Source: Apricaphanius iberus (taxonomy: Eukaryota; Chordata; Actinopteri; Cyprinodontiformes; Aphaniidae). From it: a DNA stretch of 64,000 nt. Positions 47,029 through 60,100 of this stretch are shown one piece after another. The position numbers and the translations under genes are program-made. The stretch covers positions 310,001 to 374,000 of the forward strand of contig JAPXFQ010001948.1 in NCBI GenBank assembly GCA_028564705.1. Direction: 5' to 3'. The notes under the pieces were generated by a model. That model saw nothing but the letters and a program-made list of their open reading frames with translations. It was not told the DNA's origin and did no database searches. The first letter of the stretch is position 1. Each line of letters starts with the position of its first letter.

Positions 47029-49620
47029 GAGGAGTGACGCCGGGGGGGGGGGGGGGGGGGGGGGGGGGGAACGAAGGCGAATGTACCAACGAGTATGTAA
47101 CGGAAAGGAAAGCAAAAAGTGAGACTTACAACAACACGCTGAAGTGTTTAGAGCCAGCAAACAACTAAACGAATTGGTGGCTGACTTTCCATTATGTCAG
47201 CTTGGTAGTTTGCAGGAACCAACTGGAGCTTTAGGGCACCTTAGTATTTAAGATGTCATCAGGCACTGTGATGGATTGGAACATGCACTGACTCGAGAGG
47301 AATTTGCCTGGATATCCAGCAAGCATAGATGGCTATTTCCCCTCATGTAGATCAAATTCAGTCCTCGCTGCCTCGTATTATAGGAAGAGCAGGAAAATAG
47401 GAATGTATTATATTGTATGTTAGTATCTTTGCTGTAGATTAAAGGCCCGATTCAGTTTAATAACGAAGATGACCTTAAAAAAAAAAAGGAGAAAAAAAAC
47501 CCCCCAGCTAAGCAGTATTTTGACTTGTTAGTGTTTATCTGTATCCTCTATGTAGTCACTATCACTCTAACAAAATGTAACCAACCTGCAGACTGACTCA
47601 TCTGTAGACGGGAGATACGTCATTATACTGTATTCTGCTGCCTTACCCCGTTCCCCCACTCCTCCAGGTTTCTTTGCGTTCTTAGTTTAGTCCACGAGAC
47701 GGAAAAAAACATCGGCTTTCGTCAAGACGGCAAAAAATGTGACGGTTGTACATACCAGATGTAAAATTGTCGTGTCCATGTCAGTATTATGTGGAGGAGG
47801 AAACAATTTTATTGTCTTTCTTTTCTTCTTTTTTTTGGCTGCACGACAGAATTAGCATATGCTCAGAAAAAAGTTTGGAGGAAAAAATCCATTCATTCAC
47901 TACAGACTTTACAACCAAAACATGATTTATTTGGGAAAATGTTTGCTTCCATTCAGAGTTTCATTTAGTCTTGAAAAATGTTATTGAATTCTGAGTAAAA
48001 ATTAGATATTTGGATTTTAAATTCACTTTTTTTAAATGAAATCTGACTTTTTAAGGAAAACCCTTAGGTAACTATAAAATCTGAAGGTTATAGCTCAAAG
48101 GAAAACCTTTTTTTCCCTCTGTATCCTTCAGGTATTTTGAAAATTCTGGATAAAAACTGCTCTTTCATCAGGGCATTTTCAATCCTTTAATGCCTTGAAC
48201 ATTTGAGGTTCGCCCTCTGGCATCGACTTGTTGATTTACATTCGATATGTTGACGCAGGGAATCATCTAGAATGTGCAGGACGTTGGTCCTCAGAGGACG
48301 CACCGATGCATGGACCCCCAGCAGGGGGGGGTCCACAAAAAAGTGCTTGAATATATATTTAAAATATTAGATTTGTGCATCAAAAAGGCTTCTTGAATGA
48401 AAGCTTTCAAATAGTTGAAAATGAGGAATTATCTAAATATTGATGAGTTAAATGTTTGAGCCAACCATAAAAACATCAGTTTAATTGTATAATTATTAAT
48501 ATAATTAAGCCATGAATATTAGAGCTTAGCTGGAGCCAAGCCCCCCAAACACATATTCCATGCAGCTTTTCTTGAGCTCTAGCATCGATTTATCACTTTC
48601 ATCTAAGACACATTTTTCCACTTTGAACCCAAACCTGAGTAATATTCCTAATTCTGTGTTATATAGCAGGCCCAATATGATCTCACATATTTTAGCACCT
48701 TATTATTATTATTATTACATAGACTTACTGATCAGTAACCATCAAGTGATTAGTTTTACAGCCTAGTGTGCGCAAACAACCCTGAAAGGTTTTATCTGTG
48801 CTCCTTGTTTCAGTGTAGTTTTTAATGTCATTCCATTTATTGGTGACACCTTTTCATCCCAGTTTGCCATTTTTTAATATATATATATACATAAGTTTGG
48901 TGCTGCTCTTGATCTTAAAATATCCGTTTGCTTGGCAGGATTATTTCACAAAGGGATTCATGAGATTTCAGTATTTTCAATATTTATCAGGAAAGTTTAT
49001 GTTGGAAGGGAAACCAGAATAGAGCTTTACCTTGCAGCGAAGCATTCCCTCGAGACAGACATGCAGCTTGTTTCTCCTCGTTTATTTCTGTTCGTTTTAT
49101 TTTTATTTATTATTTTTTTTCAATCTGAGAAGTTGTCCGACTTTGTGGAATGCCCCGATCTTTGAGCCACTGGTTCCATGAACCACCTATGAACAAACTG
49201 GCTTCTTTTATCACTTTATGTTGCTTTAATGCAGCTGCAAATTTGGTTTTAGGAAAAGCAGAGGGTAAAAAAAAAAAAAAAATTAAAAAAAAGAGCGTAA
49301 CGACAGGGTGTGCCGACACGTTTGGACCCCTGGTTGGCATGTGGAACACTGAATATCCATCCCCGACTTCTGTGGATCCGTAAGGTACTGCTTCTTGACA
49401 ATATTGGAACATTTCAACTGCTGTACTGTATATTCCACAAAAATGCTTGTTATTTATTTGTAAGTATTTATTTATTTATTTATTTGGTTTGTGGATTTGA
49501 ATGCATATTTATGCATACATATACTCAATGCTTCTGAGCCTTATGTGAAGGCTGTATTGTTACTCGAACTTAGCCGAAATATACTTCTTTCTGTCCTGAG
49601 CGTGTGTTGTCATTTCTATT
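47029..49620 (+). other. tlcd3b: tlcd3b 3' UTR (length uncertain)
   Basis: Follows the stop codon. It starts with a run of about 28 G residues (47041-47069) and continues AT-rich with no transposon that I recognise up to about 49.6 kb, which fits a long brain-type 3' UTR. The polyadenylation site is not fixed; ATTAAA occurs near 47437 and at 49745, and AATAAA at 50031. Confidence 0.4.
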
Positions 49621-50149
49621 TTTTTATTTTATTCTCTGGTAGGTTAGATGTCCCATGAATCTCCCCTAAAGTACTGTATGAAAACTTTTCCCGGCTCTGG
49701 TTCTCAAGACACTTTCCCAGCATGTTTTCGGTGTTTTCCTGCTTTATTAAACCTGCTTCAGATGATTGTTAAAAAGCCAGGAACCATTTAAAAACTCCTG
49801 GGCTGTGTGTTTTAAGGAGGACTGTTGAGAAACAAGACAATGACCCTCAGCCAATCATCAGTTGGACCACTAGAGGGCGTCTGGAAGCTGGAAGATTTAA
49901 ATATTAACACCTGTATGTATATTTGTCTTCCTTTAAAGTTATATTCATTACCTGTGAACAAAGGATTGCATTTTTGAGAATCTATCCAAACGAAACAAAC
50001 CCAAGCCACATTGGTTCCTGAGCTGCAGAATAAATATATCATTTATCTTAAGGACTCTAAAACGTACAGTTTTACAAACAAAATCCACGAAAAGAGAGGA
50101 AGCAAAGTTTATGTCATTTATGAGCCTGAAATTTCATTTCTAGAAAGTC

Positions 50150-50335
50150 ATTTCTAAGCCTTTTGGACTCTGGCGATCAACAGTGACCACCATTATCCAC
50201 AGGTAGAGAGAATATGGAACAGTGGATAATCTTTGTGGGATGGGGCCAGAATTACTCCAATAAGCATCGGCGGTTCATCCAGGAGGTCAGAGGAGACCCA
50301 GAACACCCGGAACAAGTTTTCATTATTCTTAGTTC
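50150..50335 (+). mobile_element. Tc1-like transposase fragment
   Basis: 'AATATGGAACAGTGGATAAT', 'GGCCAGAATTACTCCAATAA' and 'CGGTTCATCCAGGAGGTCAG' follow the order of a Tc1 transposase N-terminal/middle region (protein-level 'RRFIQEVR'). No inverted ends were found nearby. A LINE-tail-like stretch follows at 50346-50460. Confidence 0.55.
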
Positions 50336-52414
50336 AATTAAAAAAATACTGATGCTGTGGGCAGGAGGGATCTCCAGTAGCACTCAGCGTTGGGACAAAT
50401 CTGAAGCCTCTGACTGAAGACTGTTGCTCTGCGACAGTTTTCTGAATCCGAGCTCAATTTCATGACAGCAGAGACCATATTTCACAGAAACATCTGACTG
50501 AATTCTACTGAGCTTCCGAGTTTAGTTTAGGTCAGAGTTAAGAGTGACGTGATTTTTTTATTTTATCGAAAAAAATTTCACAATCTCGCGCATCGAAAAA
50601 CCCTTTAGGTTTACATACTGTAGCATGACTAGCATCCCACTTGGACTTCATTGAACCAGTTAACATCCAACTCCGTATTTACTCAAAACTGAGATTTATT
50701 TCCTTAAATTGCTCACTCTTGCAGTCGGAAAAAACGCGTTGCATTTTTCCCTTACAAGTAACTCTCACCAGTTCTACAGCTCACATGTTAACATTAACTG
50801 CTGTATAAAACTAGGAGGATGCCCAATAAACAGAGCCCACGTCTAGAGATCAAACTGACGCCAACTTGTAGCTAACCGCTAAGCCTCAGTTGCGTAAACG
50901 GCTGGTACGTATTTAAGGTTTTGAAGTCTTGGTTCGGTACGTTTTCAGTACAGTTTAATCGAGATAAAATAAATATAAATGTGCATTTTTAAACATTTTC
51001 TGCATTCTTTCCTTTCATTTCCTAACATTTTTTTGATTTTATAATGTTCTATTACTCAAAACAAGAACTGACTGGAGATATGATTGGATTTTCCTTTTAT
51101 GAACAAAATAGTACAAGCTGACATAGTCGGAGTAGAAAAAATATAACCACTTGTCAAATAATGCTTTGCATATTTTTGAGAATAAAATATTCTTAAATCA
51201 CTTTGGAGTTGTTTTGATATTTCTACAGCCTAGTTTCCCAGCTGTACTTGAATGCAACATGGGCAGCTGTTGGGAAAATTCTTGCGCATCAATGGTCGAT
51301 TCTGCCTGATTTCGTTTAATACATAATCAGGGAGTTTGTCTGATTGGATGCTACTGGTAGCCATGTGGACATCAGCTGTTTTTTCTCCAGTATCAGTGAT
51401 GTTTCCATACAACTTTGTTTCATGTGAGTCATTCAGTTCAGTTCAGTGCAGAGCGTGTTATGGACCTTATTGCTGCTGAAAGATGCGTTCGTTGACAAAA
51501 TTCTGGTTTCTTTTTCTACTGTAGCTGCACAAGAAACCATTACTGCTCCGAAATAGCAAAGTTTAGTGATAGCTGGGAGTCCTTTCTGTTTTGGTGTCAC
51601 GTTTTAAGCTCCTCTGCGCTCCGAGTTCAGCACATCGACATTCTGTATCGACATTCGTTCAGCACACAAGCGTCCCGAACCGACTGGATTTCTCTGAAAA
51701 ATCAGAATACTTGTACCATTACATGTATAATACAAGGTTGTATTGGAACATTTTCATAAAAAGCTACATTAATAAAAAAGTAATACATCCATGGGGCTTT
51801 TAGAGGGGTGCAGAATGAAATTAGAAACATTTGTTAAATATTTAAAATATAAAATGTCAAATTAAAAGGCACAACAATGACGTTATGTTTACATCCACCA
51901 GCCAGTAGGGGGTTGACAGATACGGTTTCTATGATCCAACTATATTGTCAGCAAAGCTCAGTTGGTACTGGGAAACATGGTGGAGTCAGCAAGTCAGGCA
52001 GCTGATTCAGAACCCGAAAGATATTGTTATCCATCTCAGGAGAGGAGTGACCGCAGAAGACCAGAAAATAGAGTAGTTTTAGGTAAAGCCTACACTAGAT
52101 GGACCCATCTAGTGTAACTGTACAAGCCTAGAGTGGCTTCGTTCCCTCCTTGCACAGTTTTGTACTAGTAATAAACATGTGCTAAACAAATAAATCAAAA
52201 TCAAATAAAACATTTCCACAGCATCAAACGCAAGCGGAAACGCCGACTTTCCTACTGGATCGGTAAGATAACACTTCTTTACTGTGATAATAGCCGTCAA
52301 ACTCCTCTAAATTGCATTCCTCTCTGGACACGGTTCATGTTGGTCACTGGACATATCAGCAGCGAACCAGAAAACCCAATATCTGGGATGATGCCTTTAT
52401 GGGGGGCCTAACTC
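50336..52414. other. Intergenic DNA, little recognised
   Basis: After a short LINE-like piece ('GCTGTGGGCAGGAGGGATCT' at 50353), related to the 16240 region, I see no gene, RNA or assignable repeat. Confidence 0.4.
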
Positions 52415-53090
52415 ACGCCCTTCTACTTCCGGTCCATGGGTCCCCAAATGCCACACACACAAAAATGAATGAGAGTCAATGGAGCGATAAGTTATTTTCT
52501 GATCCAGTTTGAAATGCGCCGTGGATCGAAAATATGATGTCCGCGAATTTTAAAAATTAATTTTGATATAGAGAAAACGCTGATATTCGACCAGAGGAAA
52601 AAGGTACTTTAGGTTTTGTGTGAAAACGTTTAGCGGACTACAGCTGCAGAAGGAGAGTGAGGATCGTAGCCTCCAGGATGAAGAAAGGAGAATTAAACAC
52701 GGAGAAAACCTCTATAAATCTGACCATGTGGAAAGTAGCAGCTATGTCGGGGGTAAAAAAGTCGATGGAGTGAGAGCCAGCATGGAGGAGAAGCTCTATA
52801 AGCTCTCGGTGAGTGTTTTATGTGCTATAGCTAGTGCTGATTCCCGTTAGCAAAATGACGTCATATATGCAAGTCCTGACTTGTAGGCATTTTAAATGCA
52901 CATTTTTACAACAAATAAATCCCAAATCACTGGACAAACACAGTCGAAACGTACATCATTAGTTATTTAAATCTAATCACAACATATGTTATTCAGGACG
53001 TAAGAAAATAACTTATTGCTCCATTGACTTCCATTCATTATTTTTTTCGGTTTGGGGACCCACAGGCCGACAGGAAGGGGAGGAGACGTG
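52415..53090. mobile_element. Foldback element with about 100-bp inverted ends and a short ORF
   Basis: Left end: 'TCCGGTCCATGGGTCCCCAA' and 'GAGTCAATGGAGCGATAAGT' followed by TATTTTCT. Right end: the inverse of the same words ('ACTTATTGCTCCATTGACTT', 'TTTGGGGACCCACAGG'). A single end also lies at 39474. Inside, at 52620-52850, a 76-codon + strand frame is rich in Lys and Glu (LQDEERRIKHGEN, SMEEKLYKL). I do not recognise it; it may be a remnant of an element protein or captured sequence. Confidence 0.6.
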
Positions 53091-53164
53091 GACTTCCCAT
53101 TGTAACTACAACCTACAAATTTAGATGTCGCTATCGTGCTCATGTTCCATGTACAACCTTTATT

Positions 53165-53300
53165 TCAATTGTTTCAATTCAGCTTATTTACGTAGCACCA
53201 ATTCACAACATACGTCATCTCATGGCACTTTACAAGAAAAATCATTGCAAATACAAATATACAAATATTAATTCCAATCAGTTAAAAAGTTTTCTATTGC
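53165..53300. repeat. Dispersed retroposon-tail repeat, family B, copy 3
   Basis: 'TTCAATTCAGCTTATTTACG', 'CATCTCATGGCACTTTACAA' and 'TTCCAATCAGTTAAAAAGTT' match, in order, the copies at 13240 and 9930. Confidence 0.65.
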
Positions 53301-53438
53301 TTCAAGTCATTGCCGTGAGGTTGGGCCTCATTATGCGTTTTATTCATTGTTTTATTTGTCTGGAAAAATACAATCAACATCCACTTAAAAGCTCCATTAC
53401 GTTCAAAATAAATCCGATGACAGCTTTAGTTTAAAATG

Positions 53439-53444
53439 TTTATT
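53439..53444 (-). terminator. pagr1: Candidate pagr1 polyadenylation signal
   Basis: AATAAA on the minus strand, about 130 bases after the pagr1 stop codon, followed within 40 bases by T-rich/A-rich sequence. It is the first such hexamer downstream and implies a short 3' UTR. Confidence 0.5.
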
Positions 53445-53572
53445 CTCATCATACAAAACACACACACAGAAAAAAATCATACAAAACTTTTTACATTAGA
53501 AATGATTCAGTTTCCTGAGAGCCTAGAGAAACTCCCCATCTCCTCTGGTCCAAGTCCTCATCAGAGAATCCA

Positions 53573-55991
53573 TTAGTACCTCCTCTGTCTCGGGGAAAAG
53601 ATGGTGTTGGGGTTGCTGTCTCTCTCCCGCTCCTTCTCTCGCTCCTTCTGGCTGTTCGGGGAAAGCGCTTCCTCCAGCTTCTTCTCGCTCTTGAAGAGGT
53701 CCCGCCCCGTGCGCAAAATGTGCTCCTCGATTCTCCGGTGGCGCTTCATGTCCGACAGCACCTTGTCCAGGCGAGCTTCTCGCTTTACGGAGGAGCGGGC
53801 GGAAGACCCTGAGAGAAGAGGGAAAAATTGTCATTTTTACAAAAATAAAACTGCTTAGTGTTCTCGTCTCTGCTTGGAGGAAATGTTTATTTATTTCACC
53901 TGGTGTTCTGCGTCTTTTCAGGAAGGCGTTTTTCGGCGTGCTTTGCATTTGCTCCTCATCAAAGTCAAACTCCGTTGGAGTTGGAGGTCTAATGAAGACA
54001 AAAAAAAAACCCAGCAACATGAAGCGGTTTATCTCCAACAAACCAATTAAGGCAACTAATCGAGGAAGTACTGACTTCCGTTCCCTCTCCTGCCTCTCCC
54101 GTTCCTTTTCCGCGTCCTCGTCGTCGTTCATCTCGGGCGAAGGGTTACGCTCCGGAGTCGGGGGCCTCCTGGGGAGCGGCACAAAGTTCAGCTCCAGCAT
54201 CTCGCCTTTAGCGAGGACCTCATAAAGTCTTTTGATCTCAGTCGGAGCAGGCATCCAGTTTTTGGGGTCCTCCATCTCCTCGTCGCTGTAGGGGATCTCC
54301 CAATCGTCGTCGCCGGTTACCGCAGCCTGCTTCCCGTCCTCACCGTCGCCCCCGGTGTCGGCTTGACTTTCGCCTTTCTGCGTCTCGTCTTCGGCTGCAT
54401 CCGGGTTCTCATCTGAGAAAATTAAGAGTCGGGAATCCTTTAATACAATATATGTTCTCTTTTCAATGTTGATTGTTTTCTTAACACATCAGTTAAGGCT
54501 TTTTACTTTAGCCTAAATTTATTTTGATGTCAATTATGGGATTTTATGTAAAAAACCAACACACAATTGATGGATGTTAGTGAAATGTAAGAAAAATTAA
54601 ATATCATTTTTATAAGATTTTACAAACAGAAAATTTAAGTGTGTCCTATATTTGTATTTTAACAACCAGTTCAACCAGTTGTCTTTAGGGTGAACATTAG
54701 AGCTAATAAAGACCAAGGAGGGCAGCATACAGATTTAAAGCAGCGTTTGGTTCTACAACAATCTCCCAAGCTTTCAGAGATCTGTTCAATCCCCAATCTG
54801 AACATGGAGAGACGATGGACCCCCTCAAAACTGACAGGCATCAGCAGAGATCATCAGCTTTGGTGGGAGAACCAACTATCAGTCACGCATTTATTAATTT
54901 AGACTTTTCTTCATCAGTTTTTTTGGCCAAGGCGTTGCTTGTTTGGACAACTATTCACTCTGGTTCTGGATGTTTTTTTTTAAAGTTTACAATATGAGTA
55001 GCAACTGGCATCCACAAAGCTCAAATAACAGAGCAGCGAGAGGAGGAGAAGGAAGCTGGAACCATCTTTTCCATCCATCGTCATTGGCAGAGTTGCCAAC
55101 AACTGTTGGTGTCATCCAGGACGAGATAATGTGGAATATCATCTCTGCGACCTGGAAATTCATCCGTTAGCAAGCCATAACAATCGTTAAAACAGTCACA
55201 CAGCTACAGTTTTCAGTCAGAGGCCTCTTGAGATTTCTTGTAATACGGACTGCTACCGGAGATCCTTCCTGCCCGCTGCATCACTACGATTCTTTGAAGA
55301 CTTTGCAGATATACGACAACATTTAATGTCTGTCCGGGATAAATAAAGTATTTTTGAACTGGAAACACGGTAGTGGCAGCATTATGTGGGAGAGCTTCTA
55401 GTCAGCTGATGATTCTAAATATAAGGGATGGTTGTCCTACCAGTTTTAGATGCGTCTCTGCTCCAACACAGCTAAATCCTGTGATCAAGTCCTGCAGAGG
55501 TCTGATAATTAACCATAATTTGTTTCAGGTGTGTCAAAGCAAGAAAAGAACTGAAGCTAGCAGGATATCCGCCCGAGGACTGGCTTTGGACACTTCTGAT
55601 ACAGCGGAATCATGGAATAAAAGATTGTAGAGAGTACAAAAGAGTTACGGGGCCTTAATTCAAATACACGCCACACTTTTAAGATCTCCATTTTTTTGTT
55701 TGTCTATCACACCAAATACCAAAAATAATTAGTTTTTCCTTTTCATTTTTTCTGACAAAATGTTTTAGTAGTCTCTGAATTTTGCGGGTTGTTGATTATT
55801 AGGTTTTTAAATGAGGTACCTTCTTCCTCCTTAGCAGCGGAGTCCTCCTCCTCTGTGGCAGCTGTCATCTCGGTCTCCTGCTGCTCCGCTGTGCCCTCCT
55901 CATCGTTGTCTGCAGCAGCTTTCTCTGAGTCCTTCACGCCCATGGCCTCGATGCCCTCTCTAAGGGCAGAGTCTGTGGCTTCAGCCTGCAT
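53573..55991 (-). CDS. pagr1: PTIP-associated glutamate-rich protein 1 (PAGR1/PA1), 4 coding exons
   Basis: Nuclear partner of PTIP in the KMT2C/KMT2D (MLL3/4) H3K4 methyltransferase complex. Exons in transcription order: 55991-55820, 54412-54076, 53988-53900 and 53808-53573 (TAA). GT-AG junctions and phases close to 277 residues. The N-terminal third is acidic and Glu-rich, as in PAGR1. Diagnostic blocks are '[15 protein letters not shown]', '[16 protein letters not shown]' (human WMPPPSEIQRLYELLA), '[10 protein letters not shown]', '[10 protein letters not shown]', '[20 protein letters not shown]' and '[20 protein letters not shown]' before RDLF, and a C-terminal 'FSPRQRRY' (human FPRQRKY). 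The start at 55991 is the only fitting ATG of its exon. The bases just upstream (CCCCCCCCCAG) look like a splice acceptor, so a 5' UTR exon, or a few more N-terminal codons, may lie upstream. Confidence 0.94.
54980..55340. other. pagr1 intron 1 sequence with possible decayed transposase
   Basis: 'AGAGTTGCCAACAACTGTTG' and 'CCTTCCTGCCCGCTGCATCA' resemble dispersed fish repeats, but I cannot assign a family. No exon seen. Confidence 0.25.
55438..55605. mobile_element. hAT-type palindromic MITE, degraded copy in pagr1 intron 1
   Basis: 'TTAGATGCGTCTCTGCTCCA', 'AATTTGTTTCAGGTGTGTCA' and 'GCCCGAGGACTGG' follow the pattern of the intact MITE at 32555-32778, with many changes and small gaps. Confidence 0.6.
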
Positions 55992-57187
55992 TCCTACAGC
56001 TGCTGGGGGGGGGAGCGTTGAGAACCACAGATCCGCTTTTAGAGCGCTTTATTTGCACAGCTTTGAAAGTGGAAGGTAACAAGAAAACAACTTCTAACAG
56101 TACTCTTGTTTTATGATTCAAACATTCAGCACAAAACTTACTTCCATCCTGCACTTTCCATGATAGCTTACAGTCAGGCCTAGCTGCGAGCACTGTGTAA
56201 ATATGAATTAATTGAATAGGACACAAACCTTAAAATCCTATCACGGATTCCTTCCTGACTTGGTGAAATTGTGCTTAAACTGCTCATCGGGATAACTTCC
56301 AAGCGATAAAATCACCGCATCTCGTCGTGCGGTTTGTTAAATGCAATGAAGGATTAAACTGAGACGTAAACATAGCGCCATTTTGGCTGGAGGGACCGTC
56401 TATGACGGATGCGTTCGACGCAGAATCCCGCTGATCTAACAATACATGGATGGGCCACGCATATTAAAAATGGCTGTAACATGTCGAGGGAGATCTAGAC
56501 TTGGACGTTACTTCCTGTGCCGTACCATAAACGGCGCGGGGTTTTTATAGACAAATATTTAGCGACATCTTTCACTTCTAATTTTTTTAACCTAGTGCGT
56601 TTGTAATTAACTGTTTATCGTATCATTGCATAATTATATATTTATTTACACCAGCTAACTTTATTGTTACGTGTAAGGACGGAAGAAAGATGGAAAGCGC
56701 GTGTGGATTCTGATTGGTCGTCGAGCATTTCCGGTGTCTTAGTTTGAAAAGCTTTCGGGCAGAAAGTGGCTCGACCGTTACAGTTAAAAGGGGGGGCTCG
56801 AGCTACATTGCATAAATATGAAGTTTGTTCTTTAACAAACGATTTGTCCCGAGAAGTTATACTCTAACTTGGGTAAGTATTGATCTAATAACTTAAAAAT
56901 ATTAGAATCTTGTGCTTTATTTGGCCAGAAACTTCCGTTTAATCGAAGAGTTACGATGACTCGTCTTATCAGTAGCTTATATAGGCTAACATTGCATTCA
57001 TTTCAGTAACTTAGCTATAAGATTAACAATGCTTTTGTTAAGCGAAATACCATTTTCGCGGTCATTTAATAAATTATAATTACCATATGTTTTCACACTG
57101 TTTTTTTATAATATTTATATTTGAAAAAAGAAAAACTTGAGTTCCTGATGTTCTCCCAGGCCTTTTGTTTTTGGGGAAGTTTCAAAG
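55992..57187. promoter_or_regulatory. Divergent pagr1-kif22 promoter region
   Basis: The pagr1 (-) and kif22 (+) start codons face away from each other across 1.2 kb. kif22 has a non-coding first exon ending at the GT donor at 56873 and rejoining at 57160. Upstream of it lie an inverted CCAAT box (ATTGG, 56713-56717) and TTTGAA (56743-56748), a CHR-type word; an ETS-like TTTCCGGTG sits at 56728. Nearer pagr1 are YY1-like GCCATTTT at 56377-56384 and AAAATGGC near 56467. Start sites are inferred, not seen. Confidence 0.6.
56820..56872 (+). other. kif22: kif22 non-coding first exon (5' start approximate)
   Basis: A strong donor GGGTAAGT ends this exon at 56872, and a pyrimidine-rich acceptor (TTCTCCCAG) begins the next at 57160, 28 bases before the kif22 ATG. 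The left limit is a guess. Confidence 0.5.
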
Positions 57188-60100
57188 ATGGCGCAGCGTC
57201 TGACTGCATCAGATGGGGGAAGCAAGAAGACCTCCAGGGTACGTGTCACGGTCCGGCTGCGACCCTACATTAGCAGGGAAGATGAAAAGGGCGAGGGGCC
57301 GTGTGTCCGAGGTCTGGACTCCCAGAACGTGGAAATCATTAATTGGAGGAATGCAACGGAGACCGTGAAATACCAGTAAGCGTCCAGGAAATGGCCAAAG
57401 GGCAAAATCCCCTCATTCACTAACCTGAGCCACTTAAATTCGCTGTAGTTTAACAACTACACCATTAGGACAATTTGAATAAATTACACTACAATAACAT
57501 TTTTGAGCTCACGTTTATGCCTCCTGAAAGATAAAGAGCCATCTTGGTGATTATTTATTTATATATAAATATATATATGTATATAGACCACACTAGAGCA
57601 TGTCCAGCTCAGAAACAACAATACTTTACTTTTCAAACCTGAGTGAGTTTATTCCACCCCAACTAAAGGATATTTTAAAACAAGATATTTTATGTTTACA
57701 ACAATTTCTGTGAATCCAAAATGGAGATATGTGGGATGTGTTGTGAACTTTTAGTTTAATCTGATAAATTTGCACTAAATCACTTATTTATTTATTTTGC
57801 GTCTTCAGCTTTGATGTGTTCCATGGAGAGCAGACAACACAGCAAGAGGTTTTCCTTTCCTCGGTGAAGCCCATTCTGCCACACATTTTAAACGGACAAA
57901 ATGCCAGTGTGTTCGCGTATGGGCCAACTGGGGCTGGTATGGTGAATCCCATGTTTTATTGTCACTAAAATTGTGGTTCTGAGCCAGGTTGCAATAGGTT
58001 TAACTTTATGTTCTTTAATAGGGAAGACCCACACCATGTTGGGAACTGCGGAGCAGCCGGGTGTGATCCCCCGAGCAGTTCGTGAGGTTTTCAATCTGGT
58101 CACCGCCAAAGATGAGGATGAAGGATGGGACTACAGCATTGGCATGTCATACCTGGAAATTTACAATGAGAAGGTATGCCTTTTTAATCAGAAACGCATT
58201 GTTTCCTATAATTTATATTGTTAAAACAGTCTTGTTGACAAAGCTCCCATATTTTCAGTTTAGTTAAAGGTTTATGATCCGTTTTAAGACAACTTACTTC
58301 AAAGCTTCTTTACCTCTCAGTAAGGCTTGATATGATTTTTCTTTTCTTTTTTATGTTCTTATCAAGTGAAGTTCGAATATGACCTTCAGGAACAATGGTT
58401 CTGGAAGTAATTGGGTTATTTTGTCATAGGAATGGCAATAATTTAATTTTTATTTGATTAAAGATTAAATTGGTGGTGAAATAAAAATATGCTGCATGTG
58501 TTTTCACCATTGTGATGTCTCTGCAAGCCTTCTGAATTATGATTTTTAAAATGTAAATCCATTGTTGGTGTCTTTGGAAGGTGATAGACCTGAGATATTA
58601 TAACTTGACCTCCCAGTTGTCTCTGGGGAGCAACCAGGGAAATCTCCAACATGCGATTTGGTTTGATTTCTGGCCCAAAGTTTCACAGCACCGGTGGGTG
58701 AAAAGTTTGTAGTGGAATATTTACTGTGAAACTATAATCTGAAATTGGCTTTTAACTGCAACTAATTTCAGTTATTTACAATCAAAGGCTTTTATTGTAA
58801 ACTAACAGTGGCAGAAAGTTATTTTCCTTCATGGATTTATCCAGCAGTTTCTGAACGTTTTCTTGACCCCTGTGTGATAGTGTGGCCTGTTTCAGGGTTT
58901 GGCTCTCTTGCAGCGCAGTGTTGAGCAATTTTTGTGCATGCAGCTAGGCGTTGTGTTTCGTTGCCGCTGAATGAGATCTGTAGTGTTTGCTGCAGCATTT
59001 GTTGACCTGGCTTTGTAGGCAGGTTGTGGATTTTTCCAACTAAAGACAGACAAATGGAGAACTCGGATGTGTAAGGGAATAAATGCACTGCATTCAGCCC
59101 TTCTCACTGATGACCATTTTCTCTGAACCCAAAGCATGTTGTTTGATTTTAATCCGTCGCATCTTCCTGTCCTCAGGTTCTCGACCTTCTATCGCCGAAC
59201 TCGCAGGATTTGCCAATCAGAGAGGATAAGGACAAGAATATTCTCATTCCTGGCCTCACCCAAACGACCATCTCCTCTTTCTCAGATTTTGACCAACACT
59301 TTGTCCCTGCAACCCTCAACCGCACCACAGCTTCAACCAAGCTAAACCAGCGATCCAGCCGCAGTCACGCCATTCTGCTCATAAAGGTCTGACGACACTG
59401 GCTTTACAGTTTTACGTTCTGGGGACGTTTTAATCATAAACATTACAGCATCTTAAACAGGTCGTGGTCTCTGGGCAGTAGACCAGGATTTGGTAGCTGG
59501 TGCTAAAACCAAATTCTCTCTTGCAACACTCCCATCGGCAAAACTGTGCGCTTTGGGACGAATACTGGAGAGATACAAACTCCTCGCTTCCGTTCTTCCT
59601 TTGATCATGCTTTTTTTCCCTTGTATTTTGTAGCTCTTCAAATGAAGGCAGCGCTAAAAAATGTAGGCTTGCAGTTCATAGTACTTTATTGATTTGATAT
59701 TATCCCATCAGATCCCAACTGTTCAACAGTGTTTTTGTTTTTAGTTTTTCATATTATCCAAAAATGAGAGGGGGAAAATGTCTAATTTATGTGGGATCTG
59801 GAGGTTTTCTCACTAAAGTAGGCGTCTCGAACTCGGATGAGCCGAGTGGTCGCTCATTCCATCCAAAAATACTTTATTGATCCCAGATGAAAATCAGTTT
59901 TGTTGTAGAACACGATGACTTTGGGCATAAGAATCTGCTTTAGCGGTCTGTGTTGCAGTGAAATTGAAGACGCCTCTGACTGAAGACACTCTGTTGTAGG
60001 ATGTCTTGCATAGAAGATGCTCAGTTGGTGATGTCACCGTTTTATCCCCACACACATATTTCTGAAAATGGTGTGTTTTAATTTTGAAACTGGATTGTGT

